A stretch of 64,000 nucleotides of DNA from Streptomyces durmitorensis (GCF_023498005.1 NZ_CP097289.1:7936001-8000000), one strand, 5' to 3'. Counted from the first letter of the stretch, positions 15,509 to 24,735 are shown. Program-made: numbers and translations. The notes: generated by a model from the letters alone, not told the origin.

Positions 15509-16789
15509 CGTTCCCAGCGGGGGGCCGGGCGGGGGGAGAGCGGCCGCCTTGGCGACCTCCTTCGACGCCGTGCGCCGCGTCAGATTGCGCACGTCCGGGA
15601 CGAAGAGCACCAGCGCCGTCACCAAGACCACCAGCGCCGCGCAGCCCCACAGCGAGGCCGAGCGCCCGAAGGCGAGCTCCGCGGGGCCCGCGAGCGCCGT
15701 GGCGAGCGGGACCATCGCGATCGAGCCGAACCAGTCGTACGCGGCGACCCGCGACAGCTTTTCCTCGGGGATCTCCTGGTGCATCGTCGTCATCCAGGAG
15801 ACGCCGAAGACCTCGATCGCGACGCCGCTGACGAACATCACCGCCGCCAGGCCCCACACCGGCAACGGCACCGCGAGCGCCGCCGAGGGCAACGCGAGTG
15901 GGAAGACGCAGAGGGTGCCCGCCAGCAGCAGGCGCCGCGGCTTCCACCGCATCATCAGGAACGCGCCGCCGACCGTGCCCGCACCGAACGCGCCGAGCGC
16001 CAGACCCCAGGGCCCCGCGCCGCCCAGTTCGTCCCTGGCGACCAGCGGGCCGAAGACGGCTTCGGCCGCGCCGACCACCGCCACCACCACGGAGAACTGC
16101 GCGACGATCGCCCACAGCCACGGCCGGCCGATGAACTCTCGCCAGCCTTCCCGCAGATCGGAGAGCAGTCCGCCGCCGGGCTCGCGCTTCGGGATGTGGC
16201 TGACGTCGAGGAACGACCGCAGGGCTCCGGCCGCCGCGAACGCCACCGCGTCCACGGCGAGCACCCAGCCGGGCCCGATCGCCGCGACCATCAGACCGCC
16301 GAGCGCGGCGCCGCCGAGGCCCGCGCCCTGCATCGCCATGCGGTAGAGGGCGAAGGCGCGGCTCGCCTGTTCGCCGCTGACGGTCGACATCAGCATGCCT
16401 TCGGCCGCCGGGCCGAAGAACGCCTGGCCGGTGCCGCCGAGCGCGGTGAGCAGCATCATCGACCACAGCGGGGGCGTGCCGGAGATGACGAGCACGGCGA
16501 AGACCGCCTGCGAGAGGCAGTTGAGCGCGTTCGCCGCGACCATCACATGGTGGCGCGGCAGCCGGTCGGCGACGGCGCCGCCGATGAGCAGGAAGAGCAC
16601 CAGCGGCAGCGTGCGGGCCGCCGCCACCAGACCCACGTCCCCGCCGTCTCCGCCGGAGTCGAGCACAGCGAACGCCGCCGCGATCAGGGCGCCGTGGCTG
16701 CCCAGGTTGGTCACGATCGCGGCGGCGGTCAGCAGGCTGTAGTTGCGCCCTGCCCAGGCGGGGCGGCGCACGGCGGCGGGTTTGGTCAC
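15470..16789 (-). CDS. MFS transporter (EntS/MFS_3-like exporter)
   Basis: 439 residues from GTG 16789; an in-frame TTG at 16825 adds an unlikely Cys-rich start. About 12 membrane helices are visible, with GGAVADRLPRHHVMVAAN as the loop 2-3 motif and the central loop around SHIPKREPGGG. The arrangement resembles the EntS-type drug or siderophore exporters. The final residues SADAEGPAGRLG come from the antisense of the tandem repeat, so the C-terminal end has been replaced or extended by it. Substrate unknown; no regulator is adjacent. Confidence 0.85.
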   Translation of the reverse strand: MTKPAAVRRPAWAGRNYSLLTAAAIVTNLGSHGALIAAAFAVLDSGGDGGDVGLVAAARTLPLVLFLLIGGAVADRLPRHHVMVAANALNCLSQAVFAVLVISGTPPLWSMMLLTALGGTGQAFFGPAAEGMLMSTVSGEQASRAFALYRMAMQGAGLGGAALGGLMVAAIGPGWVLAVDAVAFAAAGALRSFLDVSHIPKREPGGGLLSDLREGWREFIGRPWLWAIVAQFSVVVAVVGAAEAVFGPLVARDELGGAGPWGLALGAFGAGTVGGAFLMMRWKPRRLLLAGTLCVFPLALPSAALAVPLPVWGLAAVMFVSGVAIEVFGVSWMTTMHQEIPEEKLSRVAAYDWFGSIAMVPLATALAGPAELAFGRSASLWGCAALVVLVTALVLFVPDVRNLTRRTASKEVAKAAALPPPGPPLGTSADAEGPAGRLG

Positions 16790-16853
16790 CAGGGGACTAT
16801 CCCCGCCGGAACACCGACTTGCCAAACCGTTTCCGCCCGGGGCAGGACCCCGT

Positions 16854-16889
16854 CAGCGGCTCAGCGGCTCAGCGGCTCAGCGGCTCAGG
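16854..16889. repeat. Four tandem copies of a 9-base unit CAGCGGCTC
   Basis: Perfect direct repeats at 16854, 16863, 16872 and 16881 lie between the MFS gene and the next minus-strand gene, and the last unit includes that gene's stop codon. A slippage-prone element; no regulatory role can be shown. Confidence 0.9.
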
Positions 16890-17922
16890 ACTCCTCGCCG
16901 TCGCCCTGCAGCCGTACCGTGCTGAGGATCTTCTTCACCGTGGCGTCCGGGATCTCGTCCTTCACGCCCTTCGCGCCGTACAGCGACCACGCGACGTACT
17001 CACCGTCGCTGTTCTTGAAGGAGAACGTCGTGGCCTTGCCGTCCGAGTCGCACTTGTCGTTCTTGGTGACGCCGGAGGTCGTGGAGGTCGCGACGCTGCC
17101 CTTGATGCCCGACGTGGTGGTGTACGACTCCACCTTGCCGACCTTGATCTTCTTCTTGTCGGCCTTCTTCTGGTCCGTGTAGCCGCCGAAGACCCACCAC
17201 GCGGAGTCGTTGCGCGCGACGTCCTTGGTGTTCTTGGCGCCGTTCTGGCCCTTGGTGCCGACCGCGCCGAGGGCGGTGTCGTCCTTGGTGCCGTCCTTGT
17301 CGTCGTCCGAGGAGCACCACTTGGACTTGTAGTGCGCGGGCGCGGACATGCCGATGAGCGCGCTGCCGTCACCCTTCTCGCTGTCCTCGAAGCCGATGAA
17401 GGTGTCGGGGGTCGCCACCTCCCAGTCGGCCGGGACGTCGAAGGCTGTGCCCCACTTGGGGTTCACGACGACCTGCCAGCCCTCGATCGTCGGCTTCGGG
17501 CCCTTGCCCGTGCCGCGCTCGGTGCCGCCGTCGTCGGTGGGGCTCGGCTTCGGAGCCGCGGACTTGGCGGGAGTCTTCTTGTCCGGCTTGCCGTCCGCCT
17601 CGTCGTCCTTGTCACCACCGAGGACGAGGAAGCCCGTGACACCGGCGGCCACCACGACGGCGAGCGCCGCGACGATCGCGGTGATCTTTGTCTTGTTCCC
17701 GTCCCCGCCCTGCCCGCCGCCCGGCTGGGGCGGCATCGGCGGCGGAGTGGGCGCGGCCCACTGAGGCTGCTCCGGCTGCGAGTAGGCACCCGAGTGCGGC
17801 TGCTGCTGGTACCCCGGCTGCTGATACGGGTTCGGCTGCTGGTACCCCGGCTGCTGGTACGGGTTGGGATTCTGGTCCTGCGGGTTCTGCTCGCCCCCGG
17901 GCGGCTGCTGTCCTGGCCACAT
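16885..17922 (-). CDS. Membrane-anchored protein with Gln/Pro/Tyr-rich cytoplasmic head (paralogue A)
   Basis: 345 residues, family not recognised. Residues 1-75 are low-complexity with PNPYQQPGYQQ repeats. One membrane helix follows (KITAIVAALAVVVAAGVTG), then a charged Lys/Asp-rich stretch and an extracytoplasmic domain starting GWQVVVNPKWGTAFDVPADWEV, which contains two cysteines (KWCSS, KCDSD) that could form a disulfide. No ribosome site precedes the ATG; TATGGT lies nine bases upstream, which suggests a leaderless transcript. It is the downstream partner of a tandem duplication with the gene at 18022-19071, sharing about half its residues and a 92-base identical 5' end. Confidence 0.8.
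   Translation of the reverse strand: MWPGQQPPGGEQNPQDQNPNPYQQPGYQQPNPYQQPGYQQQPHSGAYSQPEQPQWAAPTPPPMPPQPGGGQGGDGNKTKITAIVAALAVVVAAGVTGFLVLGGDKDDEADGKPDKKTPAKSAAPKPSPTDDGGTERGTGKGPKPTIEGWQVVVNPKWGTAFDVPADWEVATPDTFIGFEDSEKGDGSALIGMSAPAHYKSKWCSSDDDKDGTKDDTALGAVGTKGQNGAKNTKDVARNDSAWWVFGGYTDQKKADKKKIKVGKVESYTTTSGIKGSVATSTTSGVTKNDKCDSDGKATTFSFKNSDGEYVAWSLYGAKGVKDEIPDATVKKILSTVRLQGDGEES
17831..17922 (-). repeat. 92-base segment identical to 18980-19071
   Basis: The first 30 codons of the two paralogous genes are identical at every base, while the rest of the genes has diverged clearly. This points to recent gene conversion, or very recent duplication of this end only. Confidence 0.9.
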
Positions 17923-18021
17923 GGGCAGTAACCATAGAGGGGCCTGTGGCCTGATGTCATCGCTGCCCCCGCAGGGGGGCCGGCACATCGGGTCACAAGC
18001 CCCGTGGGCGTACGAAACGAC

Positions 18022-19071
18022 TCAGGACTCCGTGGGGTCCCCGTGCAGACGCACCGTATTGAGGATCTTCATGATCGTCGCCTCGGGGATCTCGTCCTTG
18101 ACGCCCTTCGCGCCGTAGAGGCTCCAGGCGACGTACTCACCCTCGGAGTTCTTGAAGCCGAAGGTGATCGCCTTGCCGTCCGAGTCGCACTTGCCGCTCT
18201 GCGGTGTGTTCGTCGAATGGGCGCGCGCGATGCTGCCCTTGATGCCGGTCTTCGTGGTGAACGGCTCGGCCTTCTTGGGGACGGTGAGGCTCTTCTTGTC
18301 CGGCTGCGTGTACCCGCCGTAGACCCACCACGGCACCTGGTTGACGGCGACCTCGTCGGTGCTCTTCGCGCCGTTCGCGCCCTTGGTGCCGACGGCGCCG
18401 AGGGCGGTGTCGTCCTTGGTGCCGTCCTTGTCGTCGTCGGAGGAGCACCACTTGGACTTGTAGTACGCGGGTGCGGACATGCCGATGAGCGTGCTGCCGT
18501 CACTCTTCTTGGTGTCCTCGAAGCCGATGAAGGTGCCGGGCGTCTCCACCTCCCAGTCGGCCGGGACGTCGAACGCCGTGCCCCACTTGGGGTTCACCAC
18601 GACCTGCCAGCCCTTGACCACCGGCTTGGGGCCGTTGTCGTTGCCGCGCTCGCTCCCACCGCCGCCCGTCGCCGGGTCCGGCTTCTTGGGCGCGGACCTG
18701 GCGGGGGACTTGGACGGTTTCGCGTCCGCCTCGTCGTCCTTGTCGCCGCCGAGCACCAGGAAACCGGTGACACCGGCGGCCACCACGACCGCCGTCGCGG
18801 CGACGATGGCGACCAGCTTGGTCTTGTTGCCGCTGTCACCGCCGCCGCTGCCGCTGCCGCCGGGCGGTTGCGGCGTGACGCCCATGGGCGCGGTCGGCGC
18901 GCTCCACTGGCCCGGCTGCTGGCCCGGCCCCGGCTGCTGGTAGGGGTTCGGCTGCTGGTATCCCGGCTGCTGGTAGGGATTCGGCTGCTGGTACCCCGGC
19001 TGCTGGTACGGGTTGGGATTCTGGTCCTGCGGGTTCTGCTCGCCCCCGGGCGGCTGCTGTCCTGGCCACAT
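18022..19071 (-). CDS. Membrane-anchored protein with Gln/Pro/Tyr-rich cytoplasmic head (paralogue B)
   Basis: 349 residues, paralogous along its whole length to the neighbouring gene: proline/glutamine head, single helix near residues 90-110, Lys/Asp-rich stalk, and the GWQVVVNPKWGTAFDVPADWEV ectodomain with KWCSS and KCDSD cysteines. TATCGT sits at the same distance before its ATG as in paralogue A, again with no ribosome site, so leaderless expression is likely for both. The start is divergent from the thioesterase gene. The head resembles Pro/Gln/Tyr-rich N-termini of actinobacterial membrane proteins placed at the growing tip or division site, but no function can be assigned. Confidence 0.8.
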   Translation of the reverse strand: MWPGQQPPGGEQNPQDQNPNPYQQPGYQQPNPYQQPGYQQPNPYQQPGPGQQPGQWSAPTAPMGVTPQPPGGSGSGGGDSGNKTKLVAIVAATAVVVAAGVTGFLVLGGDKDDEADAKPSKSPARSAPKKPDPATGGGGSERGNDNGPKPVVKGWQVVVNPKWGTAFDVPADWEVETPGTFIGFEDTKKSDGSTLIGMSAPAYYKSKWCSSDDDKDGTKDDTALGAVGTKGANGAKSTDEVAVNQVPWWVYGGYTQPDKKSLTVPKKAEPFTTKTGIKGSIARAHSTNTPQSGKCDSDGKAITFGFKNSEGEYVAWSLYGAKGVKDEIPEATIMKILNTVRLHGDPTES

Positions 19072-19152
19072 GAGCAGCAACGATAGGTGACGGTGATCTA
19101 CGTCGAGCGGGCTCCTGGCCAAAGAACGCTACTCGTGGGTAACATCCCGGCC

Positions 19153-19605
19153 ATGAGCGCTGACCAGATGTCGATAGGCGAGATGCTCGCCGCAACCGTG
19201 CCGATGGCCCGGACCCTGAACCTCGAGTTCCGTGAGACCACGCCCGAGAAGGCCGTGGTCGCCCTGCCCGACCAGGCCGAGTACCACAACCACGTCGGCG
19301 GGCCGCACGCCGGCGCCATGTTCACGCTGGGGGAGTCGGCGAGCGGTGCGATCGTGCTCGCCGCGTTCGGGGACCAGCTCTCGCGGGCCGTGCCGCTCGC
19401 CGTGCGCGCCGACATCGCGTACAGGAAGCTCGCCATGGGGTCGGTGACCGCCACCGCGACCCTCGGCCGCCCGGCCGCCGAGGTCGTCGCCGAGCTGGAC
19501 GCGGGACAGCGGCCCGAGTTCCCGGTGGCGATCGCGATCCAGCGCGAGGACGGCGCCGTGACCGGCGAGATGACGGTCGTGTGGACGCTGCGTCCCAATA
19601 ACTGA
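19153..19605 (+). CDS. Hotdog-fold thioesterase-like protein (PaaI/DUF4442 type)
   Basis: 150 residues from ATG 19153. The hotdog core is visible: residues 40-75 contain YHNHVGGPHAGAMFTLGESASG, where the HxGxxHAGA pattern matches the substrate-binding helix of PaaI-like and DUF4442 acyl-CoA thioesterases. A second strand region reads ADIAYRKLAMGSVTATATL. It probably hydrolyses or binds an acyl-CoA. Monocistronic; its promoter shares 81 bases with that of paralogue B. Confidence 0.82.
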   Translation: MSADQMSIGEMLAATVPMARTLNLEFRETTPEKAVVALPDQAEYHNHVGGPHAGAMFTLGESASGAIVLAAFGDQLSRAVPLAVRADIAYRKLAMGSVTATATLGRPAAEVVAELDAGQRPEFPVAIAIQREDGAVTGEMTVVWTLRPNN

Positions 19606-19819
19606 GTCGCGCGGGGGCGTTCGCTTCCGTACGTTCATTGAACACAGCGGCGTCGCGTCGGCCGGGCCACGGGGGTCCCGACCGGCGCGGCGCCGTTCTT
19701 TCCGACTGCATCCCGCCGTTCCTGGCGGTCTTCTGTTCAACTCATTGACACGAGTCAGTAACCGCCATAGTTTTCCGCCGCCAGTGGGTCGACGTCATCT
19801 CATCAAGGGGAGTCGCCGC

Positions 19820-21529
19820 ATGAGCCGCACGACAAGAACAGGTCGAAGCAGCGCGGGAAGACGCGGAGCGGGCCGGGCGCGGCGCGCCGCGTCCGCCTTC
19901 GTCGCCATGGCGGCAGCCGCCGCGGCGATGCTCACCCCGCACGCCGCGCAGGCCACCGGGCAGGCCACCGCGCAGGAGGACGCGCCCCGCACGGGCGGCG
20001 GCACGCTCGTCCGCACGGACGCGGGCTGGCTGCGCGGTGAAGCCACCGCCGAAGGGAGGCAGTTCCTCGGTATCCCGTACGCGCGGCAGCCCGTCGGCGC
20101 CCTGCGCTGGAAGGAGCCCAGGCCCGCCAAGTCCTGGCAGGGCGTGCGCGGTGCGACCTCCTTCGGCAACCGGTGTGTGCAGAGCGCGAGTTGGGACCCC
20201 GGGTACGAGAACCCCAGCCATACCGAGGACTGCCTCGACCTCAATGTCTACGCACCCGACGGGCAGCACAAGAAGCGTCCCGTCATGGTCTGGCTGCACG
20301 GCGGCGGGCTGACCGCGGGCGCGGGCGAGGACATCGTGCCCGACGCCTTCGCCCGGCGCACCGGCACCGTGGTCGTGACCGTCAACTACCGCCTCGGCGC
20401 GATGGGGTTCCTCGCCGGGCAGAGCCTCGACGGCGAGGCGTCCGACCGCGTCTCGGGCAATTACGGCATGCTCGACCAGCAGGCGGCCCTGCGCTGGGTG
20501 CGCGCCAACATCGGTTCGTTCGGCGGCGACCGGCAGCGCGTCACCATCGCGGGCGAGTCGGCCGGCGGCCGCTCCGTCTGCACCCAGCTCGCCTCGCCCA
20601 CCGCCAAGGGCCTCTACCGCGCGGGCATCGTGCAGAGCGGCGCCTACGGGGACTGCGCGGCACGCGAGCGCGAGGAGGCGCTCACGCAGGGCGCGGCCTT
20701 CGCGAAGAAGGCGGGCTGTCCGGACGCGGCGACCGCTCTCGCCTGTCTGCGGAAGAAGCCCGCCGCTGACATCCTCGCGGCGCAGGCCGGGTTCGACTGG
20801 GGTCCGGTGGCGGGCGGCGACTTCCTGCCGGTCCAGCCCGAGGAGGCGTACCAGGACGGCAGCGCCTCCCGCGTGCCCGTCCTGAACGGGGCGAACAGCG
20901 ACGAAGGGCGGCTCTTCGCCTACGGGCAGTTCGACGGACAGGGCAAGCCGCTCACCGAGGAGCAGTACCCGGGCGCGCTCACCCAGATGTACGGCGCGGA
21001 CCTCGGCGCCAAGGTCCTGGAGCGCTATCCGGTGTCCGAGCACGCCTCGCCGACGCACGCGTACGCGGCCGCCCAGGGCGACATGATGTTCGCCTGCACG
21101 GCGCTGCGCATGGACCGCTCCCTCGCGGGACGCGGCCCCGTCTACGCCTATGAGTTCGCCGACCGCACCTCGCCGCCCTTCGCCTCGATCCGCGAGGCGG
21201 GCAAGACATTCGACTTCGGGGCGACCCACGTCAACGAAGTGCAGTACCTCTTCAAGCACTTCGGGCTGGCGACGCCGCTCAACGCCGAACAGCGGACTCT
21301 GGCGCGGCAGATGGTCCAGTACTGGGGCTCCTTCATCCACGGCGGTGCCCCGCGCGCCGACGGCCAGCCCACCGCGCCCGACCAGCGGACCCGGCCCGGC
21401 ACGGTGCTCTCGCTGCGCACCGCGTCCGCGGGCGGCAACGAGCTGAGCACCGCTGTGGCCCGTGAGCACCGATGTGACCTGTGGGACCGCGAGGACCGCG
21501 AGGGTTCCGCCCCGGCCGACGCCGGGTGA
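19820..21529 (+). CDS. Secreted type-B carboxylesterase
   Basis: 569 residues. The ATG at 19820 has AAGGGGAG nine bases upstream; earlier in-frame starts lack a site. The N-terminus is a long signal peptide with several arginines (about residues 1-46, ending AAQA), possibly Tat-directed. The catalytic triad is Ser247 in GESAGG, an acid in NSDEGRLF and His in GATHVNEVQYLF; the oxyanion loop is WLHGGGL. The cysteine pair in NRCVQ...EDCLDLN is the usual first disulfide of this family. Expected to hydrolyse carboxylic esters outside the cell. Confidence 0.9.
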   Translation: MSRTTRTGRSSAGRRGAGRARRAASAFVAMAAAAAAMLTPHAAQATGQATAQEDAPRTGGGTLVRTDAGWLRGEATAEGRQFLGIPYARQPVGALRWKEPRPAKSWQGVRGATSFGNRCVQSASWDPGYENPSHTEDCLDLNVYAPDGQHKKRPVMVWLHGGGLTAGAGEDIVPDAFARRTGTVVVTVNYRLGAMGFLAGQSLDGEASDRVSGNYGMLDQQAALRWVRANIGSFGGDRQRVTIAGESAGGRSVCTQLASPTAKGLYRAGIVQSGAYGDCAAREREEALTQGAAFAKKAGCPDAATALACLRKKPAADILAAQAGFDWGPVAGGDFLPVQPEEAYQDGSASRVPVLNGANSDEGRLFAYGQFDGQGKPLTEEQYPGALTQMYGADLGAKVLERYPVSEHASPTHAYAAAQGDMMFACTALRMDRSLAGRGPVYAYEFADRTSPPFASIREAGKTFDFGATHVNEVQYLFKHFGLATPLNAEQRTLARQMVQYWGSFIHGGAPRADGQPTAPDQRTRPGTVLSLRTASAGGNELSTAVAREHRCDLWDREDREGSAPADAG

Positions 21530-21611
21530 GCGGGTAGGCTGCCCGGCGTGCGCGATCTTGGGGGGAACGCGCACGCCGGGTACAGGCACACCAGCACAGG
21601 AGGAACCGGCG

Positions 21612-22292
21612 TTGCACGTCCAGGAATGGCTGGAGACCGTACCGGCCGTCAGTATCTACGCGCTGGTCGGCGTGGTCATCGGTCTGGAGAGCCTGGGCAT
21701 CCCGCTGCCCGGTGAGATCGTCCTCGTCTCGGCGGCGCTGCTCTCCTCGCAGCACGGCGAGCTCAACCCCGTCATCCTGGGGATCTGCGCCACCGCGGGC
21801 GCCATCATCGGCGACTCCATCGGGTACGCGATCGGACGCAAGGGCGGCCGGCCACTCCTGGCCCGCCTCGAACGGAAGTTTCCCAAGCACTTCAGCGCCG
21901 CGAACGTCGGCAGCGCCGAGCAGTCCTTCCAGAAGTGGGGCATGTGGGCGGTCTTCTTCGGCCGCTTCGTCGCCCTGCTCCGGATCTTCGCGGGGCCGCT
22001 GGCCGGCGTCCTTCGCATGCCGTACTGGAAGTTCCTCATCGCCAACGTCCTGGGCGGCATCGTCTGGGCGGGCGGCACCACGGCCGTCATCTACTACATC
22101 GGTGTCGTCGCCGAGGACTGGCTCAAGCGGTTCTCGTACTTCGGCCTTGCCATCGCCGTGCTGATCGGCGTCGGCTCCATGCTGCTCGTCAAGCGCCGCG
22201 CCAAGAAGTCGGCGGCGGCGCACTCCGAGGCGGAGGCCGAAAGCGGTGCGCTGACGGCGGCCGAGCCGGTTCCCGTCCCGGCCGCCGACTGA
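21612..22292 (+). CDS. DedA-family membrane protein
   Basis: 226 residues. TTG 21612 is the start because AGGAGG lies eight bases before it and the family N-terminus follows. The family motifs are ESLGIPLPGEIVL, GAIIGDSIGYAIGRKGG and FFGRFVALLRIFAGPLAG, with about five membrane segments. DedA proteins are proposed to flip undecaprenyl phosphate or phospholipids. The C-terminal 30 residues are an Ala/Glu-rich tail. It follows the esterase by 82 bases. Confidence 0.92.
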   Translation: MHVQEWLETVPAVSIYALVGVVIGLESLGIPLPGEIVLVSAALLSSQHGELNPVILGICATAGAIIGDSIGYAIGRKGGRPLLARLERKFPKHFSAANVGSAEQSFQKWGMWAVFFGRFVALLRIFAGPLAGVLRMPYWKFLIANVLGGIVWAGGTTAVIYYIGVVAEDWLKRFSYFGLAIAVLIGVGSMLLVKRRAKKSAAAHSEAEAESGALTAAEPVPVPAAD

Positions 22293-22295
22293 ACG

Positions 22296-22826
22296 TCACT
22301 TGGCGTGGGCGTCCCGGTGGGCCTTGGCGAGCTCGACGTACATCGTGCCGTTGAGCGTGATGCCCGCGCGCTCCTCGTCGGTGAGCGGCCTGCGCACCTT
22401 GGCGGGCACGCCCGCGACGAGTGATCCTGGCGGCACGACCATCCCCTGCGGCACCAGCGCCTGCGCGGCCACCAGCGAACCGGCGCCGATCACCGCGCCG
22501 TTGAGGACCGTCGCACCCATGCCGATCAGGCAGTCGTCCTCGACCGTGCAGCCGTGCAGGACGGCGTTGTGGCCGACCGAGACCCGCTCGCCGATGGTCA
22601 TCGGGAAGCCCAGGTCGACATGGAGGCTGCAGTTGTCCTGGATGTTGCTGTCGGCGCCCACGACGATGGGCCCGCCGTCCGCGCGGAGCACCGCCCCGTA
22701 CCAGGCGCTCGCCCCGGCGTGCAGCGTCACCTCGCCGATGACGACCGAGGTGGGCGCGGTGAAGGCGTCCTGATCGATCTTCGGGTCCTTGCCGCCGATC
22801 CCGGTGACGAGTGCCTCGTGGCTCAT
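22296..22826 (-). CDS. Gamma-carbonic anhydrase-like left-handed beta-helix protein
   Basis: 176 residues. Hexapeptide repeats ([IV]-G-x-x-x) fill the protein. The three zinc histidines of the Cam/YrdA group are in place: His69 (SLHVD), His86 (VGHNA) and His91 (VLHGC). This supports a zinc-dependent gamma-carbonic anhydrase or a close relative such as PaaY/CaiE thioesterases; activity cannot be read from sequence. GGAG precedes the ATG. It is convergent with dedA and divergent from another hexapeptide protein. Confidence 0.87.
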   Translation of the reverse strand: MSHEALVTGIGGKDPKIDQDAFTAPTSVVIGEVTLHAGASAWYGAVLRADGGPIVVGADSNIQDNCSLHVDLGFPMTIGERVSVGHNAVLHGCTVEDDCLIGMGATVLNGAVIGAGSLVAAQALVPQGMVVPPGSLVAGVPAKVRRPLTDEERAGITLNGTMYVELAKAHRDAHAK

Positions 22827-22959
22827 CGGATTTCTCCATTCGTACGTGTCTCGCGCCTGGCGGAACCGTACGGGACGGCGGCGGGCGCGACGCCGTGTGG
22901 GGTGAAGATCACAGGGGTCCGGGGTCACCGGGCCGCTCGGGGCTGAGTAACGTGAGCGC

Positions 22960-23697
22960 GTGCCGAAGAACAGGAACACGTTCTCATCCGCGGTCGCCGC
23001 CTTGCGGCGCCGCGCGACCCAGCGCGCCGTCCACGCGGGCTGGGCGTGGGTGCAGCGCACGGGCGCCGTCACCGCGCAGCGGCCGGGGCGGCTGCGGTTC
23101 GGCGCCATCGGCCAGGACACGAAGCTCGCCTTCCCGCTGGGGACCGTCTTCGGTGAGCCCTGGATCCGCATCGGGGACCACTGCATCATCGGCGAGCAGG
23201 TCACCCTCACCGCCGGGATGATGCCCGACCTGGACCTAGGCCCCGACCCGATCCTGCGCATCGGCAACGGCGTCGTGCTCGGCCGCGGCAGCCATGTCAT
23301 CGCCGACACGACGGTGACGATCGGCGACGACTGCTACTTCGGGCCCACGGTGTACGTGACGTCCACGAACCACTCGTACGACGATCCCCACACGCCCATC
23401 GGCAAGCAGTGGCCGCGCATGGAGCCCGTCGAGATCGGCCCCGGCTGCTGGATCGGCACGAACGCGGTGATCCTGCCGGGGGCGAGGCTCGGTCGCAATG
23501 TCGTGGTCGCGGCGGGTGCGGTCGTCCGCGGCGATGTTCCCGACCACGCTGTGGTGGCCGGGGCGCCTGCGCGCGTGGTGCGGCGCTGGGACGCGGAGGC
23601 CGGGTGGCAGCCGCCGTTGCGTACGCCTGCGCCTGTTCCCATTCCTGACGGGGTCACGCCGGAACAGTTGCTTGCTCTGGGGGAGTTGGAGGGGTAG
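22960..23697 (+). CDS. Hexapeptide-repeat acyltransferase (LbH family)
   Basis: 245 residues from GTG 22960. Hexapeptide coils run from about residue 65 to 200, including IGDDCYFGPTVYVTSTNHSYDDP with the probable catalytic His, and GPGCWIGTNAVILPGARLG. This is the O-acetyltransferase (maltose acetyltransferase/NodL) arrangement rather than the carbonic anhydrase one: the triple-His zinc set is absent. The acceptor sugar is unknown. A shared terminator follows. Confidence 0.85.
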   Translation: MPKNRNTFSSAVAALRRRATQRAVHAGWAWVQRTGAVTAQRPGRLRFGAIGQDTKLAFPLGTVFGEPWIRIGDHCIIGEQVTLTAGMMPDLDLGPDPILRIGNGVVLGRGSHVIADTTVTIGDDCYFGPTVYVTSTNHSYDDPHTPIGKQWPRMEPVEIGPGCWIGTNAVILPGARLGRNVVVAAGAVVRGDVPDHAVVAGAPARVVRRWDAEAGWQPPLRTPAPVPIPDGVTPEQLLALGELEG

Positions 23698-23744
23698 TCG
23701 CCCTCGTTTGCGTCTGCGGGTGCGTGGGGGCTTGTCGCGCAGTT

Positions 23745-23777
23745 CCCCGCGCCCCTTCGGGGCGCTCCTCCGCGGGG
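23745..23777. terminator. Bidirectional terminator between convergent genes
   Basis: GCGCCCC/GGGGCGC (23749-23755 and 23759-23765) forms a tight hairpin, with CCCCGC/GCGGGG outside it at 23745 and 23772. The sequence cgcgcagttccccgcgcccc just before it belongs to a palindrome family that is scattered between Streptomyces genes; another copy is at 44311. Confidence 0.8.
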
Positions 23778-23783
23778 CCTTGC

Positions 23784-24647
23784 TCAGCTGGCCAGCAGTA
23801 CCGTGCCCACCAGGGCCAGGCCCGCGCCCGCTGCCTGGATCCCGCGCAGGCGTTCCTTCAGTACCGCGCGTGCCGCGAGTGCGGTGATGACCGGGTAGGT
23901 CGAGGAGAGCACCGCGGCCAGGGTGACCGGGCCGTTCTGGGCGGCCATCGAGTACGTGCCGTTGGCCGCGACGTCGGCCAGGCCGACGAAGGCGAGCGCC
24001 GGGAGCGCCGCCCAGAGCACGCCCATGCCCGCCCCCTCGGGGAGTGCGGCGCCGCCCCGCTGCACGGAGACGAACAGCGCGGCCCCGCCCGCGGCCACGT
24101 TCGTCACGCGCTGCACGAACAGGGCGAGGAACAGGCCGGTGAGGTTGCTCGACGCCTCGGCGATCAGGGCGAGGACCGCGCCGAAGCCGAAGGCCGCGAG
24201 CAGGGTGAGCAGGACCGCCTGGCGCTGCACGGGGGCGCCGCGCAGCTCGGGGCCGCCCGCGAGCACGATGCCCACGATGGCGACGGTGAGCCCGGCGAAC
24301 TGCGGGACTCCCGGCCGCTCGCCCAGGAAGAGACCCACCGCCACCGGTACGACGACACCCACGGAGGCGAGCGGTGAGACGACGCTCATCGGGCCGATGG
24401 CCAGGGCCTTGTAGAAGGCGAGCATCGCCACCGGGCCGAGGAGTCCCGCGGCCACCGCGAACCACAGCTGCGGCCCCCACTCCGTCCAGCCTCCCGTGGC
24501 GACCACGATCACGCCGAGGACGATCACGGCGATGGTCTGCGAGGCGACGACCACGGTGAGCGCGGGGATGCGCCGGGTCAGCAGTCCGCCGCCGAAGTCG
24601 GCAAGCCCGTACATCAGGCTGGTAGCCAGGGCGAACAGTGCTGTCAT
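23784..24647 (-). CDS. EamA/DMT-family transporter
   Basis: 287 residues, ten predicted membrane helices arranged as two EamA repeats (about 1-135 and 145-287); the second ends with the usual GAGLALVGTVLL. GAGG precedes the ATG. Such proteins export small metabolites or amino acids. It is divergent from a cupin-type regulator over 94 bases dense with palindromes, so the regulator probably controls it. Confidence 0.87.
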   Translation of the reverse strand: MTALFALATSLMYGLADFGGGLLTRRIPALTVVVASQTIAVIVLGVIVVATGGWTEWGPQLWFAVAAGLLGPVAMLAFYKALAIGPMSVVSPLASVGVVVPVAVGLFLGERPGVPQFAGLTVAIVGIVLAGGPELRGAPVQRQAVLLTLLAAFGFGAVLALIAEASSNLTGLFLALFVQRVTNVAAGGAALFVSVQRGGAALPEGAGMGVLWAALPALAFVGLADVAANGTYSMAAQNGPVTLAAVLSSTYPVITALAARAVLKERLRGIQAAGAGLALVGTVLLAS

Positions 24648-24666
24648 CGGAGATCCTCGCAGTACA

Positions 24667-24735
24667 GTGTGGTGAACCATTAAGTGCACCACACCGTAGT
24701 TCAATATCCTGAACTCTGTCATCCAAAATATTGGA
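24667..24735. promoter_or_regulatory. Three inverted repeats between the EamA transporter and its regulator
   Basis: GTGTGGTG/CACCACAC (24667-24674, 24687-24694), AGTTCA/TGAACT (24698-24703, 24710-24715) and TCCAA/TTGGA (24722-24726, 24731-24735) are perfect palindromes packed into an AT-richer 70 bases. The third ends six bases before the regulator's GTG. They are likely operators for the divergent regulator. Confidence 0.65.
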
